A DNA stretch of 64,000 nucleotides. Source: Eremophila alpestris peregrina (lineage: Eukaryota; Chordata; Aves; Passeriformes; Alaudidae). Below, in pieces: positions 1 to 12,900 of this stretch (position 1 is its first letter; each line of letters starts with the position of its first letter). Where the stretch lies: positions 11,360,782 through 11,424,781 of the forward strand of contig WMCF01000025.1 in NCBI GenBank assembly GCA_009792885.1, given 5' to 3'. Below the pieces are notes generated by a model. That model was not told the origin of the DNA and made no database searches. It saw only the letters and a program-made list of their open reading frames with translations. A program made the position numbers and the translations under genes.

Positions 1-3000
1 AAATCCACTTTATCATGTAGCAGAACTTGTAGGGGTTTTGCCTATGCAGATAAACTGATGGAAATCATTAGTTACCTTAGCTGGAGTCTTACTGCTGTCT
101 TTCACTTTCTTGCCACGGTGATAAATCTTTCTGCTGTCTTCAACTTATTCAGCTCCTTGCTTGGATTTTAAATAAGAGGAGCCCTTGTTTCTGCTACTGG
201 ACAGAGCAGCCTTTTGTTGTAGAAGCTATCTAAAGTCAGGTGTTCTGTTTAGGGACCTGTCTTAAAATGTAATGCTGCTGCAGCTGACCAAACAAGACAC
301 TACTCATCATCACAGATGAGGGGACTGAACTGAAGGATGTTGCCCTTTAACTATTGCCAAGTTGATCAGACACCTTGGCAGTGTTTCTGTGATGTTTCTG
401 CCCAGAAAAACTTTCTGTGCTGGGCATGAGGCTGGATGGGTGCTGACTGTAGTACCAGATGTTGGCATGGGACCTTTGGGAAAAGTTAACTGGATGCTGT
501 CCCTCTTACCCCCGGGGCAGTTTTTCATACTCAAGAGAAGGACTTTAAAACCTCAGGCTTCTGTAATACAAGGGAATTGGCTTTGTGATTTGAGTTGGAG
601 GGATAACCTGTGCTCTTACATATGAAAGGAAGCTGTGGCATTGAGGGGAAATTGCTGCTTTGCAAAATAACATTTTCAACGCGTCTTCACAAGTGACTTG
701 TTCATTAAACTGAGACCTGAGAACCAGTCAAATTTGAGAGGAACTAAATGATAGTATGCAATTTTGACGATACTGATGTTCAGACCATGTGAATGAATGT
801 CTTTTTAATAACTCAGGTGTCCAGAATCCTGCAGCTGTGGATAAAACTTTCCTTGGGCATCGCCTGTGCTTTCTCCTTCCAGAAGCTGGTCTAGAGAGGA
901 TTGATGGCAATGAGCAGCAGTTCCAGTTGATCAGCTAAAATGTATCATGAAAGACGATGTAACAAGAGAGGCTGGGGCTGTAGAGAGCAGAGGATGGCAG
1001 AGGAGAAATAGATGAAACTGTGGAAGAAATAGGTGAAACGCCACCTTAGTCAAGGAAATCAACATCCTTTCTGAATTATAAGCCTTGTTGACAAGGTTTT
1101 TATTTTTGAATCTGAATATTTAATTTGAGAAGATTTTAATGCAAACTCTTTAGGAATAACGTTCACTCTGTTCTTAGTTTGAAAATGTTCCTTCTTCAAA
1201 CTTTTATTTGTGGTATTTTCTATTCACAAACCACTTGGAGGGAGAATTCCTGTGTAGATCCCAGTGTTCTGCTAAAGTAAGCACCAGCACAGAAACCTGC
1301 CTTTTTCATGAGATACAGTTGCTACAAAGCACAGGCAACATGGTTCCACAAAGGCAGCATTAATTATGATGTGTGACCTGGTATACAGTAGCTAAGACTT
1401 CCTAGGAACTGCCAGCATGTAGCACTGTGGAGAAATGGATCATTCTCTGTTCGTTTTGGAGTAGGTTACCCTCTCAAATCTGTCCCTTCAGCTGGGAAAC
1501 GTGGTCAAGGTCTGCATTCCAGAGCCAGGCTTTCATACTCGTCCTTTTTCTTGCAGTGCTGTTGCACACTCACTCATTGTGAAAGCTGCCTTTAAATTCA
1601 AAGGAGATCTCTGCTAATTCAGTGATGGCAAGTCTTCTGATACACCTGATGTTGTGTTTGGAAATCTTTTTAATCCAAATGTTCTGGCATTCATGACCTA
1701 TAGATTTTGCCTAACAAATGTTAGGATTTGTTTCTGCACCAAGTGTTGCTGGATTTACTTCATGTGCAGTGCTTATGTCAGCTGTGGAAAACAGTATACC
1801 ATGGTAGTAATTTGTTTAAAGAGTTGAATCATAATAGTTTACCAATTTTTTATATTGGTGGTTAGAATCTGTGAAGCCTCATGGGAAATTTTAATGAGTA
1901 TAAGGGGGTGGGAAAGACAATAGATTAGCTTTTATTACATTATTTAATTACAAAATTGTGGTACCCCCTGAGGTATCTTCCCTGTGTACTGCATCTTCAG
2001 AAGCAAGGGCAGTTTTTCTTTCTGGTATTTATTATTTTCTACCCCATGAGGTTCCCAGAGTCAAGTGAAGAGTCTCATCAAGTTGGATGCTAGAAGGCTC
2101 CTAGGCTGTGCATTTTTCCCCTCACCTTGTTTGGATGTCTGAGTTGCATTTACACATTACTATTTGATCTGTTGAACATGAAGCTTAGTATATCACACTT
2201 ACTGCTGTTTTACTTTACTGTTCTGGTGGGGTTTTTTTGTTTCATTTTTTAACTTTAACATCCATGTGACTACAGTAAATATTAGGGTGGTGCTTAATAG
2301 TGCTTTTGGTGTTCACTTATGTGATTGTATTCTGCTTTTTGGTACTTGTCCAGTGTCAGTTCTTGCATTTTACCTGTGGCTGAATTTCACTCAGCTACCT
2401 TCAGAGAGATGAGACTTGCCTCTTAACAGTTAAGTTTGGACTGGAAGTGTAGCAATATTACAAAAGTCAATCCTTCAAGCAGTGTTGTTCCTTTAAAAGT
2501 GAATTTGCAGTCTGACAGTGGCCAACTGCTCTTAACCAAAAGCAATCTTCAGAAATGCTGCTTACAATGTTCATTTTTTATGTAGCTGTCAACTGAGCAA
2601 TGCAAAATGATTGTGTGTATGTGTGTTTACTCAGTTGTCTCCAAAAAGTAAATTTGCTCTAAGCTCAATGCTTATGTTGCATGTTTTTGTCTAGATTGTA
2701 TGGCAGGGGCAGCAGGAGGGTCGGACACGGCACTTAATGAGCTGCTGTCAGTTTTTCATAAAACAGAATTTTCTTTTCTAAAAAATGATCAGCCTGTGTG
2801 TAATTCAAATGTGTGTTTATGTACACACACACAGCTACAGATTTGTGGGAGATTTTGGCTTTTAAAAGTCACTAATCTTATCAATAGCTTTTTAGAAAGT
2901 AACTTAGTCACTGACATCCATGTTATTTCTTAAAACGTTATTCTTCCATAAAATGTTTCTAGGAAAGGACGGGTCTCTTTTTATTTTATTTTTTAAAATA

Positions 3001-5265
3001 GGTATTAGGTAACTAGCTGTGCTCTAGGGAGTTATCTTTGACTTGGTTGATGGCTTTGCATGGTGCAAGATGAACTGGATGCTCTTCTGAACATTTTAAA
3101 AAAAATAAATAGTCACCTAGGTGCCAGTCAGGGGCCTGAATAAACTTTCCAGCTGAGCATGCATGACATGGAAAGCTACCAGCAGGCCTGTCTCAGTTAA
3201 GGTAGTAGGAGTCCAGGACTTGCACATTCTCATCCTTCTTTTGCCCGCCCCCCAAAGGCATGGAAGGAGATGACACTGCTCTGGTAACTTTTCTAAGCTG
3301 AATTTGAACATCCTTCTACCAAATTGGACTTCATATAATCCAAACGGAAGTTGATACTACATCATTCCTTGTGAGGGGGAAAAATAAAAATCAACCTGTA
3401 TTCAGAACTGGATAAGCGGTTTTACATCTAAACCGCTGACCCCAAAAAACTCCTCAGCAAACTTAGTTTTTTTGGCAGTCTCAGTCCTTTTGCCACTTCT
3501 GGATTCCTTACTTCTATGAACAATTCCTAACTAGGAATTGGTTTGCTCCTTTGTGCATCTTGTTTGTGTTAGGAAAGTGATTGGCAGAAGGCAGTGGATG
3601 ACATTTGAAGGCTGAAATGCACAAGTGGTTTATTTATGCACTTCAATTTATAGTTAGCGATGCCCTATTTTTTAATACAGGAAATGTGCTTTGCTAAATT
3701 AGGACATCTATTTCATTAAGGAGTAGAGACCTTCAAAAGCTGAAGAACAGGTGGTAGACTCCCTGTAAAATCTCTTCCATCTTGATGAGAACAAGAAATA
3801 TGCAACACTTTCTATGCGTGTAGATGTGCAGCTTGTGATGGGATAGATGAGCTGCAGGACTTTGCTGTTCTAGTACCATTTGGATGGAGAACTTGTAGTG
3901 TTGTAGCTGACCTTGGGGAGGACAAAAGCTGTTAGTTCTGTCTGATCATAGCCCTCAGTTTGGTTCCAGATCTACTCATGTGCCTTTTAGCACCAACATG
4001 GCATTGAGGACAGGTTTATGTGACACCTTCTTAAAGGAATTGAAGCATAAAGGAGGTGTTACCATCTTGATGTTATGCTTGAGTTGGCTGTGTCCAAACA
4101 GGTATTTAAGGAAAAATCCAACTCTGTGCTAGTATCCAAACCCAAAAAAAGTAACTTGTTGGCAAAATAGGTCTCTTCATCCTGTACACTTTTGTGACCT
4201 CTGCCTTAAGTAAACAGGGGAAAATTGTTGTCTTTTGGGGATATTTTTTACCCCTTTTTGCGCTTGGAGTAAAGTGAGCAACAGGAAGCTCTTTTTCATG
4301 CCCATGTTTTGAATCAGGAAATTCCTGTCTGCAATACATTAATTTGTCAAATCAACATCTGAAATCACGTGGCACTTTTCTTTCTCAGGAATTTGTGGAC
4401 AAATGTGTATAATAGCTGCAGTAATGCTATACTGAAGTCTTTTCAAGCAGCCTTAGCTTGGAGGAAGGTGTTTTAATTCTCTTTTCAGTGAATCTATTTT
4501 AAAAATTATCCTCCTCAATTTCCTTCTTTGTTCTTGAAAAAGAAAACCAAATGAAATTCACAGATGCTATTATAAAAGGAGCAATTATGAGGTTGGCTGT
4601 CTTTTTGTTTGTTTGTTGTCTTTAAGAAAGAATGAGGAGTCCAAACACTGGCACAACATCAAAGACTCTTCACTAGGAAGAACCACTTTTGATCAAGAAG
4701 TCACACAGCCTTGTTTTACCGTAAAAATAGAATTTGTATCAAGTCTAGTTGTCACATGACAAGTGTCAGTGACATGGGGAGTCCAGACTTTTATTGCTTG
4801 TGTGACTAGATGCATAATGGAGAAGCATGCCATCTATTTAAGGCTCAGATACTATTTTATTGCCAGATTGCACAAAATCCTCTTTCTGTGTAAGTGGTTG
4901 TATGGAAAAGAGAAACTTGGAAGTTTTACTTCAATTGTGTAATAATTACTTAGGGTGTGTATTTTGCTTAAATCCTGTCCTTAAGAGATGATAATGCTGT
5001 TGTGGGAACTGATGAAGACAAAGTGCACGTATTTGAGAATTTCTCATGATGCTTTTATATTGTTTTGACTCTGATGCAATGATGGCAGTACTTGACCTTG
5101 TTTGTCACTGGAGGGCAATTCAAAAGGCAGCAGCTGGTCACCAACAAATGTACTCAACAGATGTTTTTGGGGCTTTCTGTAGTACCTAGTAAAACGTATT
5201 TCTATTCCACTTTTTCATTTGCCCTTTCTTTTATACTTTATGTGGAAGTTGCTTGTGGCATCAAC
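1..5265 (+). other. FBXL7 intron 1 segment, no recognised gene or repeat
   Basis: Ordinary AT-leaning intron by inference from the downstream exon. Short GT/CA-rich patches occur near 2610-2630 and 2792-2835 and short T runs near 2230-2250. The small reading frames here show no recognisable protein sequence. No CpG-rich promoter was seen. Confidence 0.6.
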
Positions 5266-5776
5266 ATGGAATCTTAGAGTAGTTTGGATTGGAAGAGACT
5301 TTTTAAATGTCATCTAGCTCAATCCCCCTGCAAGGAGCTTCAGGTTGCTCACAGCCCCTTCCAACCTGACCATTTATGTGTCCAGGGATGGGGTATCTGT
5401 TTTATCTTGCTGTACAACCTGTTCCAGTGTTTCGCCACTGTCACTGCAAAACAATTTTTCCTTATATCTAGTCTAAATCTTTTTAGTTTAAAACCAATAC
5501 CCCTTGCACTGTCACAACAGGCCTACTAGGAAGTCTTTCCCCATCTTATAAGCTCTCTTTCTTTAACTATTGAAAGGTTGCAATAAGGTCTTACAGGAGT
5601 CTTTTCTAGGCTGAACAGCCCCAGCTTTCTCCACCTGTCCTCATAGAAGATGTGCTCCAGCACCCTGATCATTTTTGTGGCCCTCCTCTGGGCTTACTCC
5701 AACAGGTCCACATCTTTCCTGTGCTATGGTCTCTAGAACTGGTTGCAGTACTCCAAGTGTGGTCTTGCATAACTTT
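5266..5776 (-). mobile_element. CR1 LINE, 3' portion, decayed
   Basis: Reading along the + strand gives the reverse complement of a bird CR1 3' region: a TTGGATTGGAAGAGAC block near the CR1 3' end, then a stretch like 'CCTGTTCCAGTG', 'CCTTATATCTAGTCTAAAT', 'GGCTGAACAGCCCCAGC' and 'GTGCTCCAGCACCCTGATCA', ending at a 'CAGTACTCCAAGTGTGG' match. The order and spacing match CR1, but many substitutions and small deletions show an old copy with no coding capacity. The subfamily is not assigned. Confidence 0.9.
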
Positions 5777-6267
5777 TTCTAAAATAAGGATGTGGAAATA
5801 ATAAGCTATTGCTTAATTATGTGAAAATTGTTGATACACTATTACAACTGGAGCTTTTAGAATTTTTGAAACTTCAGGATATACTAAAAGAGGTATAAAA
5901 AAACCCTTGTAGCAGGAGGATTTAATTCCAGTTAGCCATGCTAGCATCAAGTTGAAGCTAACTGTATGCTCTTCTATGCCAAGAATATCTAGTAGCTGAC
6001 CTTCCTCCTCAGGTTCATGTATGACTGTCCTGTTTTGTAGCCAGCAAACCTGAAGATCCTCATCTATTTATAACATGATTTGAGAGCATGGGTGCTCTTA
6101 CTCCAGAGCCTCTAGCTGTGGAATTTGTCTTGTTCTCATATACTAGAGTGCTAGTAAAGTTTTGTACAGACAGTAAAATTACATTTTCCCATCAACTCTT
6201 GGCCATATTTTAATGTCTGTAGATCCTGAAGTACACAAACCCAAAGACTGGAAGTTACACCTCTGGA
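5777..6267 (+). other. FBXL7 intron 1 between two CR1 blocks
   Basis: About 490 bases of AT-rich intron. I see no gene, RNA or clear repeat. Its position between two minus-strand CR1 blocks leaves open that part of it is CR1 sequence too diverged to recognise by eye. Confidence 0.5.
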
Positions 6268-6610
6268 GATCTCTGAGCCAACCTGCTGCTCGAAATGAGG
6301 CAGGTTGCACAGAATATTGTGCCATCAGATTTCTCCACCTCCAAAGATGAAGATATTACCATGTCCCTGAAGATATTACAATGCCCCTGAGCAGTCTGTT
6401 CCAGATCTCAGTCACCTGCAGGTTTTAAAAGAAGAAAAAAAAAATGCTTTAATATTTAAATGGAAATGCTTATATATCTATTTGTGACCATTCTCTCTTG
6501 TCTGTTCACTGGCTGTCACTGAGAAGATTCTGTCTTCTTTTCTCCACTATCTTTTCTCTCCAGATGTTTATACACAATGATAAGATTCTGTCCAAGTCCC
6601 CTGGCAGGTC
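6268..6610 (-). mobile_element. CR1 LINE, 3' portion, second copy, highly diverged
   Basis: Recognised by 'CAGGTTGCACAGA', 'CAGTCTGTTCCAG', 'CTTGTCTGTTCACTGG..GTCACTGAGAAGA' and 'GATGTTTATACACAATGATAAGAT', which correspond in order to the reverse complement of CR1 3' sequence. It contains an A-rich insertion near 6430-6445 and a 20-bp tandem duplication at 6348-6387. The start is approximate. It may form one element with the reverse-transcriptase block that follows at 6660-7140. Confidence 0.8.
6348..6387. repeat. 20-bp tandem duplication inside a CR1 copy
   Basis: The unit TGAAGATATTACCATGTCCC at 6348-6367 is followed directly by a copy at 6368-6387 with two mismatches. It lies within CR1-derived sequence and probably arose by local slippage after insertion. 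Confidence 0.85.
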
Positions 6611-6659
6611 AGTTTTCAGTTTTGTCTCACTGTCCACTTAGCTAGTCTCTGCTTCATCC

Positions 6660-7140
6660 ATTTGTCTGTGAAGGTGCTATGGAAAACAAAAGTTGGGAAG
6701 CTTTGCAGAAGTCAGGATAAACCACTCATGTACTCCCCTAGTGCCAGTTGTTTCCTTATTGATGTCTGTCAGGCTGGCCAAGCAGGATTTCCACTTATCC
6801 ACAAATCCCTGATAATGACTGCCCATCACCTTCTTGGCTTGGAAATGTCTTCCAGGAAGCTCTGTCACTTTTCCTGGACTGAGGTGAGGCTGACCAGCCT
6901 GTGGCTCCTTAGAATGTCCTCCAAGCTGTTCTAGAGACAGGGGCATGTTTTGCTTTTGTGCAGTTCTCAGGAACCTCTCCTGATCACCATGACCTTTCTG
7001 CAGTAACTGGGAGACCTTACCATGATGTTGGCCAGATCCCACAGCCATTACCACAGTGCACTCCATTAGGTCTCATGGATTTGTCTGTCCAGTTTGGTTA
7101 AATGTTCCCTAACTTGATCCTCCTGTACTTCTACCAGTTA
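6660..7140 (-). pseudogene. CR1 ORF2 reverse-transcriptase fragment, dead
   Basis: Translating the minus strand in shifting frames recovers diagnostic pieces of the CR1 reverse transcriptase. 'EDILRSHRLVSLTS' corresponds to the usual EDPGNYRPVSLTS, 'GFVDKWKSCLASLTD' to GFTKGKSCLTNL, and 'VVYPDFCKAS' to the VVYLDFSKAF motif. The pieces run in the right order on the minus strand, with stops and frameshifts between them. The catalytic YxDD part is not seen. The block sits just beyond the CR1 3' portion at 6268-6610 in the same orientation, so both may be one element with an internal deletion. It is non-functional; confidence is high for origin and low for exact borders. Confidence 0.85.
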
Positions 7141-9500
7141 CTTATGTTTAGAAAAGCTACTACCAGGCTTTCAGGAGCAATAGAGTTCAGCTGTAGCAAG
7201 TTCTGGCAAGTGTGAAGGCTGTATTACAGTAGTTGAGTATCTCTAAACAGTGCTCTGTAAACTTGTGTCTACAGCTGGTTTGGAGTTTTTCAGCCATAAT
7301 TTATTTTTACCTTGTATTATTAATGCTAAAAGTCTTCATTTCCATTGGATAAACTCACGTTTTCTCAACGACTACTCTTTCTCTTGGCAGAGAACAGATA
7401 AAATAGAAGAATCCTCCTAAGAGTTGTGGTGGTAGAATCTGGCTCTGTGTTCTTTTTGTCTCTGTTTCTGGCAGCAGCAGTGGTCTGTACTTTTCATAAA
7501 AACTTCTTCTGTGGATATTTGCTTGCTTCAGGAAAAACAGCTAGCCCAGGATGACATTTTTTTGCTCCCCTAAAAAATGAAGATTGTTATTTAATTAATA
7601 AAGTGGTATTAATAATAATAAGAAATTATTTGTGCTGTGTTGATGTAGCCATGACTGGTAAAAATGCTTGACAGTAATCCTTGTTTTACTGATGTAAGGT
7701 TTGCTTCTTTCCATCCATTGTGGAGTTGAATCAAAGAGGATTTAAATCCCCCATTTAACTGATGGAAGATTAAGTGTAGAAGAAATGCCTTACTTTTCAA
7801 ATGTGAAATAATGAAATATGGTTGTCATAAATTTTCTTCTGAAAGCAATCACTACCAGACAACATGATTAATTGTAATTCTCCAAAGTGCTAGAGATGCT
7901 TCTAGTTTAGAGTCTTCTATTTAAAACCAAAGTGGTGTACAATACAATGGGTTTGGGTATTGCTGATGCTACATGGTGGTTGAATTTGCATCTTGATTTT
8001 AGTACCAAATAGCTGCCTCTAAGGGTAATTCACCTGTTAATGTGATCTGTTCCTTGAACATTTGTTCTGTATGGGAGAGGGGGGGACTTTCTAGAAAGGG
8101 AAAGGTTGTTAAGTGTTCTGTGGCACTATAGCCACAGTGCATTAATTAAATTGGTCCAATGTAAGATTTTAGGGGTGACTTTTTAAAACCGTTTTTCTTT
8201 CCATTTGTATGTATAGACTAGACAGCATAGTCCAGTCTAAAGTTTTCTTTGGCACTCAATTAGGCATGAGCAGAATATTTTGCTTATGTCTTCATTTCTC
8301 CTGGGAAATTATTGCTCTTTGCTCCCCTGTGGGTGTACCTTTTGTTGCTCTACATAGTTGTCTTTATGGAAAAACACAAATGCTTGTGGTGAGTATTTAT
8401 TTCTCTTGCCAGGAACTAGTGGAACAAAGGTGACTGTGAGACTTCCTCTCCCTCAAACAATTACTAATTTTTCCTGCTTTAACTCTGTTTTTAAAAGGCT
8501 CCATATGGGAGCCTTCTGTATCTGAGAAATAATCCAACTGTGAATTTCCTCACAGTTTATCAAGAGGTTGCACAGAAACTGTGAATAAGGGGAAGGGATA
8601 GTTTCTCTTTGGTTGTCCAGGAATTTATTGATTCAAATATTGTTTTGATTTAGGTCTTTGATAATGGTGTAATTTGCTTCTCATCATGCAAGTACATAGT
8701 ATGGTAAGTTGTATTTGTCTCTGCAAGAGCTGAACTGTGATGACTGCCCAGCATCTTTAAAATGGTACATGTTTCCATAGTGTTTGTCAGATAATGGAGT
8801 GGAACTGAACAACCTTGTTGCTCACTTTTTTTTGAGCTCAGGATTTGGCAGCAAAAGAACAACACTGAATGTTGCAGACTTGTTTCTTTCTAAGTTTTCT
8901 GCTTTCATTTTGCCAGGCCTCATTTTTTACAGAAAACAAATTCTTGCCATTCTGTGGGTAAGATCTCCTCCTGCCCTTCGCCTGGCCATGTCTGTCACTG
9001 AAGTGTAGGGTTTCTTCATTAAGGCCCTACATGAGCAAAAACATTCCTAGAAAGTGAAGTTCAGCTTCCCCAGGATTAGGGTCTAAACTAGATCAGGTCT
9101 GGTCAGACACAGGAGCCTTTCATGCAGCAGTTGGCTGTCAGTGGTTGTGTGGTTTGTGCCTTTTAAGCACTGATTAGTCCTTCCCATGTTTTCCTAATTT
9201 TCTCCCGAATTGAGGTATTGGCACTTGACTGAAAGGAATGTGGTAGGTAGGACACAGAGACTGGGCATTTTGTTAATTGAGCCATACTGGTAACAGCCTT
9301 GTTGCTAATGCTAGTCATCCATGGTTTTGAGAAGATATAAGACAAATTCTGAAGGACTATGTTGATTCAGGAGCTGTTTTCAAGCCAAGGCCAGGTCTCC
9401 AGCTATGCACTTGAGAGAAGGAAGGTTACACAATCTTGCTTTAACCTTGTAGATGCTGACTAATGGGTATCAAGTGTGAACAAACAAAACCCCAGTAAAA
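7141..9500 (+). other. FBXL7 intron 1 segment, no recognised gene
   Basis: AT-rich intron. It contains a short TAA-rich patch (about 7605-7625), a 7-base G run near 8085, and a weak inverted repeat (TCACAGTTT at 8550-8558 with AAACTGTGA at 8576-8584). Reading frames here are short and unconvincing. Confidence 0.55.
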
Positions 9501-9544
9501 TCAGTAGAACTCATTCTTCTGAATTTTTCTTTTAGTTGAACAAA

Positions 9545-9900
9545 TTTGATATCTACCAAGGACTGAAAGTGGTAGTGCATGGCTGCTGGACAGCCCTGTG
9601 AGGAGAGCCCTCATGTCTGCTGGCTCATACCCAAAAGCAACTGTGTTGTAGATGAGTTCTTTGTCCTGCCTGATGAAATCTTGAAGTGGATGGCATTCTC
9701 CAGAGGCAATGACCATGTTATAGTATAAAAGCTCTCTCTAATGAATAGGATGGATCAAGCTCACTGGTTGGAGTGTAGTTATCTCTCATGAGGGATTCTG
9801 CTTTGTGCACCCAGGTGAGGAAGGGCAGGGTTGAGAAGAGAGCAGTGTCACTGGAGTTCCTCAGTCTTTCACACAAATCCTTAACTTGTAGGCAGCACGA
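9545..9900 (-). pseudogene. Possible decayed coding segment, unidentified
   Basis: On the minus strand two neighbouring frames give balanced, protein-like sequence. The first, roughly 9895-9738, includes 'KDLCERLRNSSDTALF' and 'SLMRDNYTPTSELDPSYSLE'. The second, roughly 9745-9545, includes 'YNMVIASGECHPLQDFIRQD' and 'ELIYNTVAFGYEPADMRALL'. The frames meet near 9740, where one base shift would join them, and the first frame ends in a stop at 9718-9720. The composition is more like real protein than the Cys/Ser/Phe-rich noise frames elsewhere. I do not recognise the family, and it does not match the CR1 proteins I know. It could be a processed-pseudogene fragment, a relic of an unknown repeat, or chance. 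Confidence 0.3.
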
Positions 9901-12900
9901 CCACCCTTCAACAAGAATGATGTGCTTTATTTTCACTTTTACACAAATACTCTGCTTTTGCTTTTTTTGTGTTTTTAACCTGTAGCAGTAGAAAACCAAT
10001 GTAAACTGAATTACATATTCTGGAGTCTTGAGTCTTACAGCTGAAAGTACAAAGAAGCAGAGCTGTGTGTTTTTCCTGGACCATACAAGAGATGTTCAGC
10101 AGGTACCCAGTAGAAACTTTGCTTAAATTACAAAAATGAATGAATACTCTAGGGATAATAGGCTAATCCTTGTCACTAGTGAGTCATCTGGTGAACTAGA
10201 TGTTCATAGTTGTGTGGTTTTGGATGATAGAAAATGGTGGAGGAATAGGGAATTACGTGAAGTGTTCTCTGTTATTCTCTTGCACAGCAATATCAAAGTT
10301 GAGTTTGCTTCAATTTTGAGAAAAGAACCTTATCTTGTGGTGTACTGAGCCTCTTTCCTTTGGAACAAGAGCTACTGCTTTTTAAATAGAGGTTTTGGTT
10401 TTTTTTAAATAAGGACTCAATATTTTTTTTAAATCCTCCTTTATGTTGAAGCCATGAAAAACTTTTAAAAAAAATCTTAATATGCTAATTCTGGCATTTG
10501 TCTCCCAGACAGCTGAAGTCCTATGTTAGTGATACCGGGACTGCACACAAGTAATACAGCTTTGCAGAAATCAAAAATGTATGAGAACAGAAGTACCCAA
10601 ACAACAAAATTCTTTAGGCAACTGGCCTTAATTTTAATTTCTGTACATGTATTGAAGATGCATATTCACACTATGTAGTGTTGTTAATACTTTGGCCTTT
10701 TTGTTTACCTGAGTAGTGTATCTTTAAAAAAAATGGCATTCAAAACTTCCTTTGAGCCTCTAGTTTTTCTTAGTATATGTGCTAGGTTAATCGAATTTCT
10801 AAAATTTTAAGCTGTAGAATTCTAATAAGAATCCACAAAGAGTTTTTCAATCTGTTTTAGGGAAATGGCTTTGAAGAATTAAGGCTAAGAATATGATTTT
10901 CAGTGTTGTGTGACCAGCATTGACTTTTGTGATCTAAAAAGGGTGGCTTTTTTCTGAAATATTTCATTTGAGGAATTGAAATGTATTTTTGTTACTTTTA
11001 AAATTTAAAATGCAATCTTCAGACAAGACAATGTACCTGTTGTGCCTTTAGAAAAAGATGCAAAAAACCGAAGCACAAGTAATGCAAGAATGAAAAGTTT
11101 TAAGGAGATTGGAAACCAGACCACTGTACTTTCCTTGAGGCTTTCTAGCCACATTAGATATACAGGAAAGTCATTAAGTCCTGGCTATCTTATGAAATGC
11201 ATCAGCTGAGCCCTGATAATTCTGGTTGCCAGCAGGCCAGAAATCAACTAATTGCATTTTTCATAAACAATTTACCATAATGTTTTGTGTCAATTTATGA
11301 TAATGTAGTGCATTGAATTGACCCAGTGAAATGTGGCAACCCTACCCTTCAGTAGGGCTATGTCCTTTGGAAAGCTGGTGAATTAAAATTCTTTTTTTGG
11401 TATAATGTATTCTTAGTTTGCTGCTTGCCAGCTGCAGTAAGCTGGGTATTCCCCTAGGATTTTTTTGTGGAATGTTCTTTGGGGGAGGAGACAGGGATCT
11501 GAGCAGTGGCAGAGTAAGTCCTCTGAAGTGGAGCTGTGCAATCACAGCTTTGATGAACTTTAACAGATTTGTTACTGTCTTCTGTTTGGTAAAGGACTGA
11601 CTTTGATCTTTCCCTTGTGCAATAGCTAAAAAGAAGTACAGTAGCTTAGTATTATCTTTACTCTTTGGCAATAGTCCAAGGCATCTCAAGGGCCTGGCAT
11701 ATCAGGTGATTCTGCAGTGCTTGCCAACAAAGTTGGAAAGAGTATCACTGTAGCTTTTTTTTTTTCTTGAAGATTTACTCTACACTAGACATTAGAAAGC
11801 TTCTGTGAAGAGATTGCATCAGTTGTGAAGAGCAAACAACTCTCCCTACCTGATGTTTTGTCATTGCATTGCCACTTACACAAGGATTTATTTTGAAGGG
11901 TAATGGATTTATGATTTGGTAACACTGTATGGATAGATAACACCATTTAGATAAGTGGCACAAGGTTTTAAAGAGAGTTTGCCACTTGATTACTTCCTGT
12001 GCTATCTTGCTTTGTGAGCTACTATGAAGCTCTGTGACCATGTTGGGAACAATTAAGGATAGGTAAGAAAGATGCTACCATTTTTCCAGGTAGGGTTTTG
12101 TATGTTTGAATGAACTTAAAAGCAGAACAGGTAGGGAATCCATCCAGAAGCTGCCAAAGGAATTTGTAATTTTGGGTTAAATCTGGTATTGCTCCTTCAA
12201 GAGCTGTCTCTCAAATTGTTTCTCTGCAGGTGAAAGCAAACTCCAGTCTAAGATTAGTCTGGATTCACCTTAATGTGTTCTGAGAGATGAACATCAGTTG
12301 TCTTTGATTCTCTGATCCTTAGATCCTTACAGTCAGTAAATCCAGTTGCCTGCTGCCCTCTTGTAAAATATGACAACAGTTCCTTGTAGTAACTGTGTAA
12401 AGCCTTGGGTATGCTCCTATGTGCAGGTGGTTGGTTGGTGGCAGTAGCTGCTTGATTCTGTGCAGCTCAGGTAGTACTTTTTTTTGCATTGATGTCATTC
12501 AGACTGTCCAGAAATTTCTAACATCCTGGAGACTTTTCCATTACACCTCCTAATCACTTCTGAGTAAATTATGAAGTGGCTAAGATGTTATCCTTCCTTT
12601 GCTTAATGGCACAGTTGTCTCTTGAGTATTTCTCTTCTGAGAAGAGAAAGTTTTGAGGAGAAGCGTGGGAGAGTGGGCACTGCAAGCACTTGTGTTGTTT
12701 TGAAAATGCTTCTTGGGATCCAGACAAGTAATGTCTGGAATATTTCTGTTTATTGTCTGTGAGAGGCACAGGAAATAGGAAAGGCCAACTAAATTATAGC
12801 AGCCAGCAAACTCCTCTGAAGCAAAGGAAAATTTAGGAGTGACAGAACTGGGCCTTGCTGCCCACTGGGTCTGTGTTGCACATTCCTCATAAATCTAAGT

